Part shown: positions 1 to 5,626 of the stretch, in pieces | Layout of the letters: every line of letters begins with the position of its first letter | How positions within the stretch are numbered: position 1 is the first letter of the stretch | Assembly (NCBI GenBank): GCA_963579235.1 | Contig: CAUZFM010000096.1 | Coordinates: forward strand, 1 to 8,458 | Direction: 5' to 3' | DNA: 8,458 nt | Source of the DNA: UBA1149 sp963579235 | GTDB lineage: Bacteria > Desulfobacterota > Binatia > UBA1149 | The notes under the pieces: model-generated | The model's input: the letters and a program-made list of their open reading frames with translations, nothing else | What the model was told of the DNA's origin: nothing | Databases searched by the model: none | Position numbers and translations under genes: made by a program

Positions 1-699
1 CCGGTTCCCTGTCTCGATGTCCGTTCCGGCTGCACTGATTTTCTTGCCGCTCTCGACGTGGCCAGGCGCTACGTGGCCATGGGTCACTACCAGAGAGTGT
101 TGGTGGCAACGGCTGAGGTCAGCTCACACCAGAATCGTTTTGACGGCGTGTCTCCCGAGCTGGCCTGCCTGATGGGCGACGGTGCCGCGGTGGCCCTGTT
201 GCAGAAAGGCGATTCGGGTCTCACGGTGGAGGCCTGTTCGCTGGTGGTAGACGGAAGTCGGATGGAAGACTACTGGTGCGAGTTTCCCTCAAGCCGCCAC
301 GTGTCGACGCTCGAGCTGCCGAGAGAGTCTCGCATGCCTGCGGAAAAAATCGCCGAGGGGGCTCACTTTCCGCTGGTGGATCTCGCAGCGATGAGAGAAC
401 TCGCGCTTCACAGGTTGCCCGAAGCTCTCGACGCGGCGCTGGCCGAAGCCGGGTTGTCCAGCGTGGACGCCACCGTGGTGGCTCATCTCGACCCCGTTAC
501 CGCCGGAGCCGTGGGAGAACAGCTGGGCGACAAGGCCGGGCGCATTATAGACCAGCGCTACGCCTACACGCTGAGCGCGGCGCTGCCCATGGCGCTAGCC
601 GACATGCTGGCCGACGGGCAACTGCAGCCGGGGCAATCGCTTGCCCTGCTCACCGCCGGTTCGGGTGCGTCCTGGGGTGCTGCGGTGGTGAAGGTATGA
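1..699 (+). CDS. Ketoacyl-ACP synthase III-like protein, partial at 5' end, atypical active site
   Basis: The reading frame is open from base 1, so the N-terminal part lies outside the window; 232 residues are visible. It looks like the thiolase-fold KAS III (FabH) family, which condenses an acyl-CoA with malonyl-ACP or transfers acyl groups. Visible landmarks, in window residue numbers, are the nucleophile Cys11 in RSGCTDFLAAL (nt 31-33), a GDGAAVALL strand matching the family's GDGAGA motif, His162 in VAHLDP (nt 484-486) at the HQAN position, and a C-terminal GSGASWGAAVVKV matching the family's FGGGFTWG ending. The Asn of the usual YGNT motif is replaced by Tyr189 in RYAYTLSAA (nt 565-567), so the Cys-His-Asn triad is incomplete. 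The stop overlaps the next KAS III start (ATGA), implying coupled translation. It may be an acyltransferase, or a partner subunit of the downstream enzyme. Family membership is secure; the reaction is not known. Confidence 0.85.
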   Translation, partial: PVPCLDVRSGCTDFLAALDVARRYVAMGHYQRVLVATAEVSSHQNRFDGVSPELACLMGDGAAVALLQKGDSGLTVEACSLVVDGSRMEDYWCEFPSSRHVSTLELPRESRMPAEKIAEGAHFPLVDLAAMRELALHRLPEALDAALAEAGLSSVDATVVAHLDPVTAGAVGEQLGDKAGRIIDQRYAYTLSAALPMALADMLADGQLQPGQSLALLTAGSGASWGAAVVKV

Positions 700-1715
700 G
701 CGCTTCGGAACAGAAAAAGCCGACCAGTCGTATCCTGGGCACCGCTTTTGAGGTGCCGCGCACGGTCATAAGCAACGATGACCTCGCCCAGGTGATGGAT
801 ACCAATCACGAGTGGATCGAAAAACGCACGGGTATCTGTGAGCGGCGCTACGTGGACGACGGCGAGGGCAGTCTGCCGCTGGCCGAACGGGCTGCGCTCA
901 AGGCCCTGGAGCAAGCCGGACTTGAGGTCTCGGATATTGACCTGTTGTTGTACTCCAGCCTGAGCCCTGACGTTGATTTTCCCGGCAACTCGGCCTTGCT
1001 GCAGGAGCGGCTGGGCATGGTGGGAATACCGGCCATGGATATCCGCAACCAGTGCGCTGGTTTCGTTTACGGATTGTCGGTGGCTGACCTCTACGTCAGC
1101 AGTGGCGGTGCGAAGAACGTACTGCTGGTGGGGGCCGAGGTTCACTCCTCGGGCTTGGAGTTTAACGACCGGGGTCGCGGAGTGACATCGCTGTTTGGCG
1201 ATGGCGCGGGCGCGTCGGTCATCGGGCCGGCAGACGGCGATCACGGCCTGCTCGAGATCACCCTGGGGGCAGAGGGGCGCTTTGCCGACAAGTTGTACAC
1301 CGTGGGGTCCGGTCACCGCCGTAAACCCCGCATCGACATGGAGGTGGCACCGCCCGAATCCGACTACATGTTTTGCATCATGAACGGGCGCTACGTCTTC
1401 AAGCACGCTGTAGAACGCATGATTGAGAGCATAGCGGTGTTGCTCGAGCGGCGGGGCCTCACCGCAGCGGATCTTTCCATACTTATCCCCCACCAGGCTA
1501 ACCTGAGGATAAACCAGTTTGTGGCCATGGAGCTCGAGCTGCGCGAAGACCAGGTAGTCAACAACATTCAGAAGTACGGCAACACTACCGCGGCAACCAT
1601 CCCGATTCTGCTTACCGAGACCCTGGCCGCGGGGAGGATCGAGCCCGGCGACCTCGTGTGCATCGTGGCCTTCGGCGCCGGCTTCACCTGGGGCGGGGCG
1701 CTGTACCGCTGGTAG
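696..1715 (+). CDS. 3-oxoacyl-ACP synthase III (KAS III / FabH family), complete
   Basis: This 339-residue protein has normal FabH-family length and the complete Cys-His-Asn triad. Cys120 lies in IRNQCAGFVYGLSVAD, His266 in PHQANLRIN and Asn296 in KYGNTTAAT. Other family landmarks are EWIEKRTGI at 39-47 (the CoA-contacting Trp and Arg region), FGDGAGASV at 167-175, a MNGRYVFKHAV segment near 229-239, and the terminal FGAGFTWGGALYRW. Family members perform a decarboxylating Claisen condensation of acyl-CoA with malonyl-ACP in the cytoplasm, starting fatty-acid chains or making specialised acyl products. ATG 696 is chosen because it gives the standard N-terminus (SRILGTAFEVP) and overlaps the upstream stop by 4 bases; AAGG lies just ahead. 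The longer in-frame opening back to 276 runs through the upstream gene and is not used. Being the second of a tandem pair, it may not be the housekeeping FabH, so I give no symbol. Confidence 0.93.
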   Translation: MSASEQKKPTSRILGTAFEVPRTVISNDDLAQVMDTNHEWIEKRTGICERRYVDDGEGSLPLAERAALKALEQAGLEVSDIDLLLYSSLSPDVDFPGNSALLQERLGMVGIPAMDIRNQCAGFVYGLSVADLYVSSGGAKNVLLVGAEVHSSGLEFNDRGRGVTSLFGDGAGASVIGPADGDHGLLEITLGAEGRFADKLYTVGSGHRRKPRIDMEVAPPESDYMFCIMNGRYVFKHAVERMIESIAVLLERRGLTAADLSILIPHQANLRINQFVAMELELREDQVVNNIQKYGNTTAATIPILLTETLAAGRIEPGDLVCIVAFGAGFTWGGALYRW

Positions 1716-1772
1716 CTTCTTTTCGGCCTGAAAATACCCCGGCAAAGCGCTGTAAATAAAGGCAAATTTCCT

Positions 1773-1801
1773 TTGATTACCTACCGCGCCTGTGCTATAA
1801 C
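1773..1801 (+). promoter_or_regulatory. Sigma-70-type promoter of carD with extended -10
   Basis: TTGATT (1773-1778) and TATAAC (1796-1801) are separated by exactly 17 bases. The -10 is preceded by TG plus one base (1793-1795), an extended -10. An A/T-rich stretch at about 1751-1770 lies where an UP element would be. Start of transcription is expected near 1808, giving a leader of about 35 bases. Inferred from sequence match only. Confidence 0.75.
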
Positions 1802-1809
1802 TACGGGTC

Positions 1810-1826
1810 GCGTGAGTTTCTCACGC
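1810..1826 (+). repeat. Perfect inverted repeat at the start of the carD leader
   Basis: GCGTGAG, a TTT loop and CTCACGC form a perfect 7-bp stem with a 3-base loop. It lies at about +3 to +19 of the predicted carD transcript and ends 5 bases before the Shine-Dalgarno sequence. It could be a 5' stabilising hairpin or a repressor operator. It is not a terminator because no T-run follows. Confidence 0.6.
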
Positions 1827-1831
1827 CAACC

Positions 1832-1838
1832 AGGAGGG
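1832..1838 (+). promoter_or_regulatory. Strong ribosome binding site that fixes the TTG start of carD
   Basis: AGGAGGG is a near-perfect Shine-Dalgarno sequence ending four bases before TTG at 1843. It supports TTG as the true initiation codon, since no ATG or GTG start fits this frame and the CarD N-terminus. Confidence 0.8.
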
Positions 1839-1842
1839 CAAC

Positions 1843-2331
1843 TTGGGAGCATTCAAAGTCGGTGAAAAGGTCGTTTACCCCGCACACGGTGTGGCAGTTA
1901 TCGAAGAAGTAAAATCCCGAACAGTTTCGGGTACGGAGGCCAGGTTCTACAGCTTGCGCATTCTTGATTCAGATATGAAAATAATGGTGCCCACGGGTAA
2001 GGCCGAGGGAGTGGGGCTGCGTCGGGTGATAGGCAAGGACATGATCACCAAGGTTTACAGGGTACTTCGGGAAAAAAGGGTTTCCGTCGATCAGGCCACG
2101 TGGAATCGGCGTTATCGCGAGTACACCGAGAAGATCAAGACCGGCTCGGTACTCGAAATTGCCTCGGTGTTGCGGGATCTGTTCATGCTCAAGGGAGACA
2201 AGGAATTGTCCTTCGGCGAGCGTAAGATGCTCGATACCGCGCGGAACCTGCTCGTCAAGGAGCTGGCGGTGGCGAAGGCCAACAGCGAAGAGAAGATCAT
2301 GGAGGAGCTGAACTCAATCTTCGGACACTGA
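1843..2331 (+). CDS. carD: CarD-family RNA polymerase-binding transcription regulator
   Basis: The 162-residue length equals that of mycobacterial CarD. Residues 1-60 match the Tudor-like RNA polymerase-interacting domain (FKVGEKVVYPAHGVAVIEEV, then FYSLRI and a MVPTGKAEGVGLRRVI segment). Residues 70-160 match the helical C-terminal domain, including TWNRRY with Trp87, the residue that in the family wedges into the upstream edge of the transcription bubble. CarD proteins bind the RNA polymerase beta lobe and stabilise open promoter complexes, mainly at rRNA and housekeeping promoters. The TTG start is set by AGGAGGG just upstream. The gene has its own strong promoter and is followed by an intrinsic terminator at 2421-2450, so it is probably transcribed alone. 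CarD beside ispD is an arrangement I associate with deltaproteobacteria. Confidence 0.93.
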   Translation: MGAFKVGEKVVYPAHGVAVIEEVKSRTVSGTEARFYSLRILDSDMKIMVPTGKAEGVGLRRVIGKDMITKVYRVLREKRVSVDQATWNRRYREYTEKIKTGSVLEIASVLRDLFMLKGDKELSFGERKMLDTARNLLVKELAVAKANSEEKIMEELNSIFGH

Positions 2332-2369
2332 CGGCCAGCCGATTAAAGACATACACCGGGCGTGGCCGG

Positions 2370-2385
2370 GCCCCCCCTGGGGGGC
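2370..2385 (+). repeat. GC-only inverted repeat downstream of carD
   Basis: G plus seven C, one T, six G and a C form a short, very stable hairpin (6 bp with a 4-base loop) in the carD-ispD gap. No T-run follows, so it is not an intrinsic terminator by itself. It may protect the carD mRNA 3' end or slow polymerase ahead of the real terminator. Its role is inferred. Confidence 0.4.
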
Positions 2386-2420
2386 GCAGGCCTGAGTCCC
2401 GGGTGGAAATGGATATTGTG

Positions 2421-2450
2421 AAAAGCCGGGTTTATGCCCGGCTTTTCTTC
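2421..2450 (+). terminator. Intrinsic terminator after carD
   Basis: AAAAGCCGGG (2421-2430) pairs perfectly with CCCGGCTTTT (2437-2446) across a 6-base loop, and the T-rich tail continues as TTTTCTTCTT. The A-tract on the left arm means it could also work on the minus strand. It lies 90 bases after the carD stop and only about 34 bases before the likely ispD start. Confidence 0.85.
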
Positions 2451-2479
2451 TTGTGGGGCAGGTGAGACAATCGACCGCA

Positions 2480-3238
2480 GTGAGTGTGGCATTGATCATT
2501 CCGGCGGCGGGCAGTGGACGGCGGCTTGAGCTGGCCGTTCCCAAGGCCCTGGCCCCCATAGACGGCGTGCCCATGCTGAGGATGAGCGTGGGCTGCTTCC
2601 TCGAAGCGCCTGGTCTGGTCGAGATCATCGTTACCGCTCCGCATGGCCGCTTAGAGGCCTTTGCCAAGGCCCTTGAGGGGGTTTCTACGGGCCAGGCAGG
2701 CCTGAGGGTGGTTCCAGGCGGAGCAACGCGACAGGAGTCAGTACGGCTCGCCCTGGAGGCCCTGGAAAGCGACGCTGAGATCGTGTGCGTACACGACGCG
2801 GCCCGACCAGTGGTTTCGCAGCAAACTGTCGCTGAAGTTATCGCAGCAGCGGCTGACATTGGCGCTGCCACTGCCGCTATACGCCCGGTCGACAGCGTGC
2901 GCATGAAGCGAGGAGCAGAGGGCGACGCGGGCCGGGACCCTGCTGCCGCTGCTGGCCGGGCGCTGCCCGCTACAGCTACGGTGGCCGTTGACCGCGATAA
3001 GGTGTGGTTGGTGCAGACGCCGCAGGCTTTCAGCCGCGAGCTGCTCGAGGCGGCTCACAGGGAAGCCCGCGCCACCGGCCGTTCGGCCACCGACGACGCG
3101 GCGTTGGTCGAAGCCGCCGGAACAGCCGTGACCGTGGTCGAAACCGACGGAGAAAACCCCAAGGTGACGAGGGTGTCCGACCTAGAGCTGGTCAGGTCGC
3201 TGTGTTCGGCTGGACGTTCAGGGCAAGACCGTCGTTGA
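2480..3238 (+). CDS. ispD: 2-C-methyl-D-erythritol 4-phosphate cytidylyltransferase
   Basis: IspD transfers CMP from CTP to methylerythritol phosphate in the MEP isoprenoid pathway. From GTG 2480 it has 252 residues. Motifs are IIPAAGSGRRLELAVPKAL at 6-24 (nucleotide loop with Arg14/Arg15 and Lys22), CVHDAARPVV at 103-112, RPVDSV at 135-140, WLVQTPQAF at 176-184, SATDDAALVEAAG at 202-214 and NPKVTRVSDLELV near 226-238 (substrate-binding Lys228). About 14 extra Ala/Gly/Arg-rich residues lie between 144 and 170, compared with E. coli IspD. The start is uncertain: GTG at 2453, 2462, 2480 and 2486 are in frame. 2480 gives the family-like N-terminus MSVALIIPAAG, with AGGTGA 14 bases ahead; 2453 sits directly on the terminator tail with no ribosome site. 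No ispF follows; the 3' end overlaps larE on the opposite strand by 47 bases. Confidence 0.92.
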   Translation: MSVALIIPAAGSGRRLELAVPKALAPIDGVPMLRMSVGCFLEAPGLVEIIVTAPHGRLEAFAKALEGVSTGQAGLRVVPGGATRQESVRLALEALESDAEIVCVHDAARPVVSQQTVAEVIAAAADIGAATAAIRPVDSVRMKRGAEGDAGRDPAAAAGRALPATATVAVDRDKVWLVQTPQAFSRELLEAAHREARATGRSATDDAALVEAAGTAVTVVETDGENPKVTRVSDLELVRSLCSAGRSGQDRR

Positions 3239-4028
3239 GGCTGCCCGAGCGCAGCGGCTGCTTGGACAACTCCACCGCGCTGAATCCGAGTCCCAGCAAC
3301 GACGAGCGAATGCTATCGCATAGCGCCTGTTCTGCGAGCTTATAGAGGTCGTCGGCGTTTACTTCCACGCGCGCGGATTCGCCGAGATGGCGGACGCGCA
3401 GGTCGCCAAATCCCATGCCGTGGAGCAGGGTTTCGGCGCGTTCCACCTGCCGAAGCCTGTCAATGCTGATGCGTGTACCGTAGGGAAAACGGCTCGACAG
3501 GCAGGGCGAGGCGGGCTGTTCGGCGGTAGCGAGACCGTAGCGACGCGACAGCGCCCTGACGTCGGCTTTGTCCAGGCCGGCCTCTACCAGGGGGTGGCGT
3601 ACACCCAGCTCCTGCGCCGCCTGCAGGCCGGGACGGTAGTCGCCGAGGTCGTCCAGGTTGACGCCGTCTATGACCTGAGCGAGCTCTCTTTCTTCTGCCA
3701 GGCGCCGACACAGGGGGTAAAGAGTCTGCTTGCAGAGGTAGCAACGGTGGGCCGGGTTCTCGCTGTAGCCCGGCGTCGCGAGTTCGTTTACCTCTACGAC
3801 CAGGTGATTGGCCCCCAGCAGCCGTGCCACGCTGCGGGCCTGCTCGAGCTCGGTCCGGGGGAGGGTGGGTGAGTCGGTGGTGACGGCGAGGTGCCCCAGT
3901 CCTTCAACAGAGCAGACAACCGCCAGCAACAGCGATGAATCCACGCCACCCGAACAGGCCACGAGCACCGATCCCATGTCGGCCAGGTTGTCCTTGAGCA
4001 GCTGGTGACGGGCGTCGAGCGTTGCCAC
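3192..4028 (-). CDS. larE: LarE-type ATP-dependent sulfur insertase (three-cysteine form)
   Basis: This 278-residue PP-loop protein has normal LarE length. SGGVDSS at 26-32 is the ATP-binding PP-loop. NLDDLGDYRPGLQAAQELGV and the C-terminal RSGSLND are LarE signatures. LarE adenylates a carboxylated pyridinium nucleotide and inserts sulfur to build the nickel-pincer cofactor of lactate racemase. This protein has Cys96 and Cys99 in HRCYLCK and Cys176 in SPCLSSRFPYG. That matches the family branch that binds a [4Fe-4S] cluster (as in Thermotoga maritima), unlike the Lactobacillus plantarum enzyme, which sacrifices its own cysteine. GTG 4028 is chosen because it shares one base with the cysK stop (TAGTG) and has GGGGGA five bases ahead. 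The in-frame opening upstream to 4148 only shadows cysK. No larA, larB or larC is in the window, so the actual substrate is open. Confidence 0.87.
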   Translation of the reverse strand: MATLDARHQLLKDNLADMGSVLVACSGGVDSSLLLAVVCSVEGLGHLAVTTDSPTLPRTELEQARSVARLLGANHLVVEVNELATPGYSENPAHRCYLCKQTLYPLCRRLAEERELAQVIDGVNLDDLGDYRPGLQAAQELGVRHPLVEAGLDKADVRALSRRYGLATAEQPASPCLSSRFPYGTRISIDRLRQVERAETLLHGMGFGDLRVRHLGESARVEVNADDLYKLAEQALCDSIRSSLLGLGFSAVELSKQPLRSGSLNDGLALNVQPNTAT

Positions 4029-4990
4029 TATAGTCCCCCGTGGTCGAAAAGGTCGGTCGACAGGTAGCGCTCGCCGGTGTCGCAGAACACCACGAGTACC
4101 GTGCGCCCTTCGCCCAGCTCCTCGGCCACCTGCAGGGCTGCCTTGCATGCGGCGCCAGATGATATGCCTACGAGTATGCCTTCCTGGTCGGCGAGCCGGC
4201 GGGTGGTTTCTATCGCGTCTTCGTCGCTGACCCCCAGCACCCTGTCGAGTAGATCTTCGTCGAGCACGTCGGGGACAAAGCCGGCCCCTATGCCCTGTAT
4301 GCCGTGGAAGCCCGGCTCTCCGCCGGCCAGTACCGGTGAGCGCGAGGGTTCAACGGCAACGATTTCCAGTTCCGGGTTGTGTTCGCGCAGCACCGATCCC
4401 ACGCCGGTGATGGTGCCGCCGGTGCCGACCGCCGACACAAAGGCGTCCAGTTGCGGGCACTGCTTGATGATCTCGGTCGCCGTGGTCTTGCGGTGGGCCT
4501 CCGGGTTGGCCGGGTTGACGAACTGCTGTGGCATGAAGTAGTCGGGGTTTTCTTCGAGAACCTCCTGGGCTTTGCGTATGGCGCCGTGCATGCCGCGGGT
4601 GTCGGGCGTGAGCAGCAGCTCGGCTCCGTAGGCCATCAGCAAGCCGCGTCGCTCTTCGCTCATGGTATCGGGCATGGCCAGGATGAGCCTGTATCCACGG
4701 GCCGCCGCGACCACAGCGAGGCCTATGCCGGTGTTGCCACTGGTGGGCTCGATGATGGTTCCGCCGGGCTTGAGGTGACCGTCGGCCTCGGCCTGCTCGA
4801 TCATGGCCAGGCAGATGCGGTCCTTGACTGAGCCCCCGGGGTTGGTGGATTCCAACTTGGCCAGTATTTTCGCAGATCCGGGGCCGGGAAGACGGCGCAG
4901 CTGCACCACCGGGGTGTTTCCTACCAGTTGCAGTACATTGGCTGCTACCTGCCGGGGCAAGGGCATGCGAGTGCGCGGCGGCGACTTCAA
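4028..4990 (-). CDS. cysK: Cysteine synthase (O-acetylserine sulfhydrylase), PLP fold type II
   Basis: The 320 residues match CysK/CysM. Lys56 in NPGGSVKDR forms the PLP Schiff base. EPTSGNTGIG at 81-90 binds the substrate carboxylate. GTGGTITG at 189-196 holds the PLP phosphate. HGIQGIGAGFVP at 229-240 and GISSGAA at 275-281 are typical of CysK, and the end CDTGERYLST matches SGERYLST in that enzyme. It makes L-cysteine from O-acetylserine and sulfide in the cytoplasm. It could instead be a CysM or a cystathionine beta-synthase-like relative; no regulatory CBS domain is present. The start is taken as TTG 4990, about 15 bases after the predicted transcription start, with AGG seven bases ahead. 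ATG 4966 (312 residues) is an alternative but lacks a ribosome site. It leads an operon with larE, whose start touches its stop. Confidence 0.92.
   Translation of the reverse strand: MKSPPRTRMPLPRQVAANVLQLVGNTPVVQLRRLPGPGSAKILAKLESTNPGGSVKDRICLAMIEQAEADGHLKPGGTIIEPTSGNTGIGLAVVAAARGYRLILAMPDTMSEERRGLLMAYGAELLLTPDTRGMHGAIRKAQEVLEENPDYFMPQQFVNPANPEAHRKTTATEIIKQCPQLDAFVSAVGTGGTITGVGSVLREHNPELEIVAVEPSRSPVLAGGEPGFHGIQGIGAGFVPDVLDEDLLDRVLGVSDEDAIETTRRLADQEGILVGISSGAACKAALQVAEELGEGRTVLVVFCDTGERYLSTDLFDHGGL
4034..4039 (-). promoter_or_regulatory. Ribosome binding site of larE inside the cysK 3' end
   Basis: GGGGGA on the minus strand lies five bases before GTG 4028 and within the last codons of cysK. 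It fixes the larE start and indicates coupled translation. Confidence 0.6.
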
Positions 4991-5011
4991 CCAGTCGCCT
5001 GCCTGTTGATA

Positions 5012-5040
5012 ATCCTATGGACGCCGGCCGATGTTGTCAA
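5012..5040 (-). promoter_or_regulatory. Sigma-70-type promoter of the cysK-larE operon
   Basis: Read on the minus strand, TTGACA (5040-5035) is a perfect -35 box and TAGGAT (5017-5012) a good -10 box, with a 17-base spacer. Transcription should start near 5005, leaving a very short leader before TTG 4990. Confidence 0.75.
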
Positions 5041-5053
5041 CGCCATTGTTGAC
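5036..5053. repeat. Inverted repeat overlapping the cysK -35 box, possible operator
   Basis: GTCAAC (5036-5041) and GTTGAC (5048-5053) are perfect 6-base arms around a 6-base spacer. One arm contains most of the cysK -35 hexamer, so a dimeric regulator bound here would block or modulate the promoter. The role is inferred; an 18-base repeat of this form could arise by chance. Confidence 0.45.
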
Positions 5054-5070
5054 CGGCAGCTTCAGAGTGG

Positions 5071-5107
5071 GGCACCCCAGCGGTTATTTCTGTACAGCAG
5101 GGGTGCC
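5071..5107. repeat. Eight-base inverted repeat upstream of the DUF1844 gene
   Basis: GGCACCCC (5071-5078) and GGGGTGCC (5100-5107) are perfectly complementary across a 21-base, A/T-richer loop. The repeat lies 49 bases before the DUF1844 start, in the divergent intergenic region. It could be an operator or a leader hairpin. I found no convincing -35/-10 pair for the plus-strand operon here. Confidence 0.4.
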
Positions 5108-5155
5108 TTGTCCCGAGGTTTCTGGTAAAAATATGGCTCGGAGGCCTTGCCTGGT

Positions 5156-5626
5156 ATGTCGGAAGAAAAAGACGAACAGTCGTTCACCTTTAAAGATAAG
5201 AGGCGTTTTGACTTGAGCGGCGATGACCGCGAAGAGGGCGCTGAACCAGCAGATCAGCAGCCGGTTGAAGAAGCGGGCGAGAGCCAGGCTGCGGCCGCAG
5301 AATCCAGCGTAGAACCCAGCGCAGCATCCGAACCGGGCGGCGAACGTGCCGACCTCGCCTTTTCGACTTTCATCGTGGGGCTGGCATCGCAGGCCTTTAT
5401 GTTCCTGGGAGCCATAGCGGATCCCGCCGACCAGCAGATAAAAAAAGACCTCGAACAGGCGGCCGCCATGATCGCCCTGGTCGAGGTGCTCAGGGAAAAA
5501 ACCCACGGTAACCTGACCGAAGACGAGGATTCCATGTTTGAAGACGTGCTATACCAGTTGCACATGCGTTACGTTGCCGAGGTCGGAGCCGCCGACGAGT
5601 CGTCGGCAAGGGGCAGCGACTCCTGA
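5156..5626 (+). CDS. DUF1844 domain protein
   Basis: This is a 156-residue acidic protein. Residues 1-65 are a low-complexity tail rich in Glu, Ala, Ser and Gln, probably disordered. Residues 67-141 match DUF1844: FSTFIVGLASQAFMFLGAI, then DPADQQIKKDLEQA, then a VLREKTHGNLTEDED segment and YQLHMRYV. The first of these is hydrophobic but interrupted, so it is more likely a buried helix than a membrane span. There is no signal peptide, so a cytoplasmic location is likely. The function of DUF1844 is not known to me. ATG 5156 is chosen with GGAGG at 5140-5144; the in-frame TTG at 5147 is only two bases from that site. Its stop overlaps the htrA start (TGATG), so the two are translated together, which hints at a role linked to envelope maintenance. 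Confidence 0.88.
   Translation: MSEEKDEQSFTFKDKRRFDLSGDDREEGAEPADQQPVEEAGESQAAAAESSVEPSAASEPGGERADLAFSTFIVGLASQAFMFLGAIADPADQQIKKDLEQAAAMIALVEVLREKTHGNLTEDEDSMFEDVLYQLHMRYVAEVGAADESSARGSDS

Noticed and set aside
276..695. Upstream in-frame extension of the second KAS III gene
   Set aside because: The translated extension is Arg/Ser/Gly-rich shadow of the first KAS III gene, and ATG 696 gives the normal family N-terminus.
564..1745. 393-codon open frame on the minus strand opposite the KAS III genes
   Set aside because: It mirrors two genes with clear KAS III motifs, its translation shows no recognisable domain, and long antisense frames are common in GC-rich DNA.
1758..1774. AAAGG / CCTTT stem as a terminator for the KAS III genes
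   Set aside because: The stem is only 5 bp and A/T-rich with no proper T-run, and it overlaps the carD promoter. More likely this is just the A/T-rich region upstream of the promoter.
3387..3872. 161-codon plus-strand open frame opposite larE
   Set aside because: It is a shadow of larE: the minus strand carries the PP-loop and other LarE motifs, and this frame has no recognisable domain.
4029..4148. Upstream in-frame extension of larE to 4148
   Set aside because: It lies entirely within cysK in another frame and has no LarE similarity. GTG 4028 has a ribosome site and is coupled to the cysK stop.
5049..5077. TTGACC at 5049 as a plus-strand -35 box for DUF1844
   Set aside because: No -10-like hexamer lies 16 to 18 bases downstream, where the sequence is GC-rich.
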